A stretch of DNA of 64,000 nt. Source: Microvirga makkahensis (lineage in GTDB: Bacteria > Pseudomonadota > Alphaproteobacteria > Rhizobiales > Beijerinckiaceae). Location of the stretch: the NCBI RefSeq assembly GCF_009830105.1, contig NZ_WURB01000021.1, positions 1-64,000 of the forward strand. The letters are read 5' to 3'. Position 1 is the stretch's first letter. Every line of letters starts with the position of its first letter. Positions 63,587 to 64,000 of this stretch are shown here, piece by piece. The translations under genes and the position numbers were made by a program. A model generated the notes under the pieces. The model was not told the origin of the DNA. It was given only the letters and a program-made list of their open reading frames with translations, and ran no database searches.

Positions 63587-64000
63587 TCAGGGTTCTTTCG
63601 CGATGCCCGTCGCAGCCATGAGGGCCTCTGCCAGCTCGGGCGTGCAGGCCAGGACGGGATTGCCGTTGCGTAAACCATCCTTCGCCAGGAAGTGGTTGGT
63701 CCAGCCGCCCGCCTCCTCGATGATGAGAAGACCCGCCAGGGCGTCCCAGGAATTGATGTGCAGCTCGCAATAGGCGTCGATCCGCCCATCCGCGACATAG
63801 GCGAGTCCCAGCGTGCCGGAGCCTGCGCGGCGCACATTCGCGCCGCTCTTCTTCAGCGTGTCGACGACGGCGATGTAGGGCTCCGGCGGCAGGCGGGTGG
63901 ACCAGCCGGCCTCCACCGTCGCTTGGCGGATGTCGGACAATCCGCTCACCTTGATGGGCTCGCCGTTGAGGATTGCGCCCCGCCCGCGCTGGGCGGTGTA
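63587..64000 (-). CDS. Inositol monophosphatase-family protein, C-terminal part
   Basis: The 137 visible residues begin YTAQRGRGAILNGEPIKVSG and include the metal motif WDALAGLLIIEEAGG typical of the family (IMPase/HisN/CysQ). The 5' end lies beyond the window. It reads towards the ABC importer genes 129 bp further on and may share their promoter region. Confidence 0.85.
   Translation of the reverse strand, partial: YTAQRGRGAILNGEPIKVSGLSDIRQATVEAGWSTRLPPEPYIAVVDTLKKSGANVRRAGSGTLGLAYVADGRIDAYCELHINSWDALAGLLIIEEAGGWTNHFLAKDGLRNGNPVLACTPELAEALMAATGIAKEP

Noticed and set aside
1..64000. CRISPR array
   Set aside because: No evenly spaced direct repeats with unique spacers were found; the palindromes are single and scattered.

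Overview
The window is GC-rich alphaproteobacterial chromosome, most likely Hyphomicrobiales (Rhizobiales) and close to Microvirga/Methylobacteriaceae. This placement is an inference from several things: alphaproteobacterial-type LexA boxes (GAAC-N7-GAAC), a class I lysyl-tRNA synthetase, the ligase-associated DNA repair set, a PodJ-like polarity protein, TIGR02186/TauE pairing, and protein families typical of that order. I saw no tRNA, rRNA, CRISPR array or intact insertion sequence.

Region 1 (1-7000) is an accessory block of SOS and recombination genes. It holds the 5' end of ssb, three small unknown genes on the minus strand, a three-gene plus-strand operon, a TnsA-like gene and a possible annealing or recombination protein. 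The plus-strand operon encodes a coiled-coil protein, a Rad50/SbcC-like ATPase and an Mre11/SbcD-like nuclease. The ATPase is the most unusual item in the window. Its lobes are in permuted order: C-lobe (Walker B, H-loop), then N-lobe (Walker A), then a coiled coil ending in a CPTC zinc hook at the C-terminus. Four perfect LexA boxes overlap the -10 elements of four promoters in this block.

Region 2 (7000-17600) is mixed housekeeping. It has a GT2 glycosyltransferase with an MshEN-like domain, a periplasmic binding protein, lysK, an XRE/S24 regulator whose expected catalytic Ser is Thr, a DUF952 gene coupled to pyrD, a MATE exporter, a small membrane protein, an esterase, and a CrbR/ErdR-like response regulator. 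Its probable partner kinase, with a sodium:solute symporter sensor domain, lies 23 kb away at 39995-43504.

Region 3 (17600-28800) holds the ligase-associated DNA repair set, split into two halves. Exonuclease, LigB-type ligase and yjbQ are on the minus strand, and Lhr-like helicase plus PdeM are on the plus strand. Three unrelated genes lie between them. A TIGR02186/TauE pair follows.

Region 4 (28900-39900) has a PodJ-like coiled-coil/Sel1 protein, then a MerR regulator followed by a beta-oxidation set (acyl-CoA dehydrogenase, thiolase, bifunctional hydratase/dehydrogenase). After these come a thioesterase gene broken by one in-frame TGA and a DsbA-fold isomerase.

Region 5 (40000-58100) contains the SSF-histidine kinase, DoxX, VOC and mscL genes, an aminotransferase and an AbrB-family membrane protein. 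Next is a catabolic cluster: RpiR regulator, N-formylglutamate amidohydrolase-like protein, ethanolamine-permease-like transporter, glutamine synthetase-like ligase, aldehyde dehydrogenase, Fe-alcohol dehydrogenase and cupin. Together these could import an amino alcohol and degrade it through gamma-glutamyl intermediates. An FMN reductase/HxlR pair and a HAD phosphatase follow.

Region 6 (58100-64000) has a K+ channel-like protein with a C-terminal zinc ribbon. It also has a minus-strand ABC importer of the AfuABC/ferric type, whose binding-protein gene is followed by a strong intercistronic hairpin. Upstream in the same direction is a truncated inositol-monophosphatase-family gene, which suggests uptake of a phosphorylated solute. 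Short imperfect palindromes with a CACCGGC/GCCGGTG core recur in the intergenic gaps.
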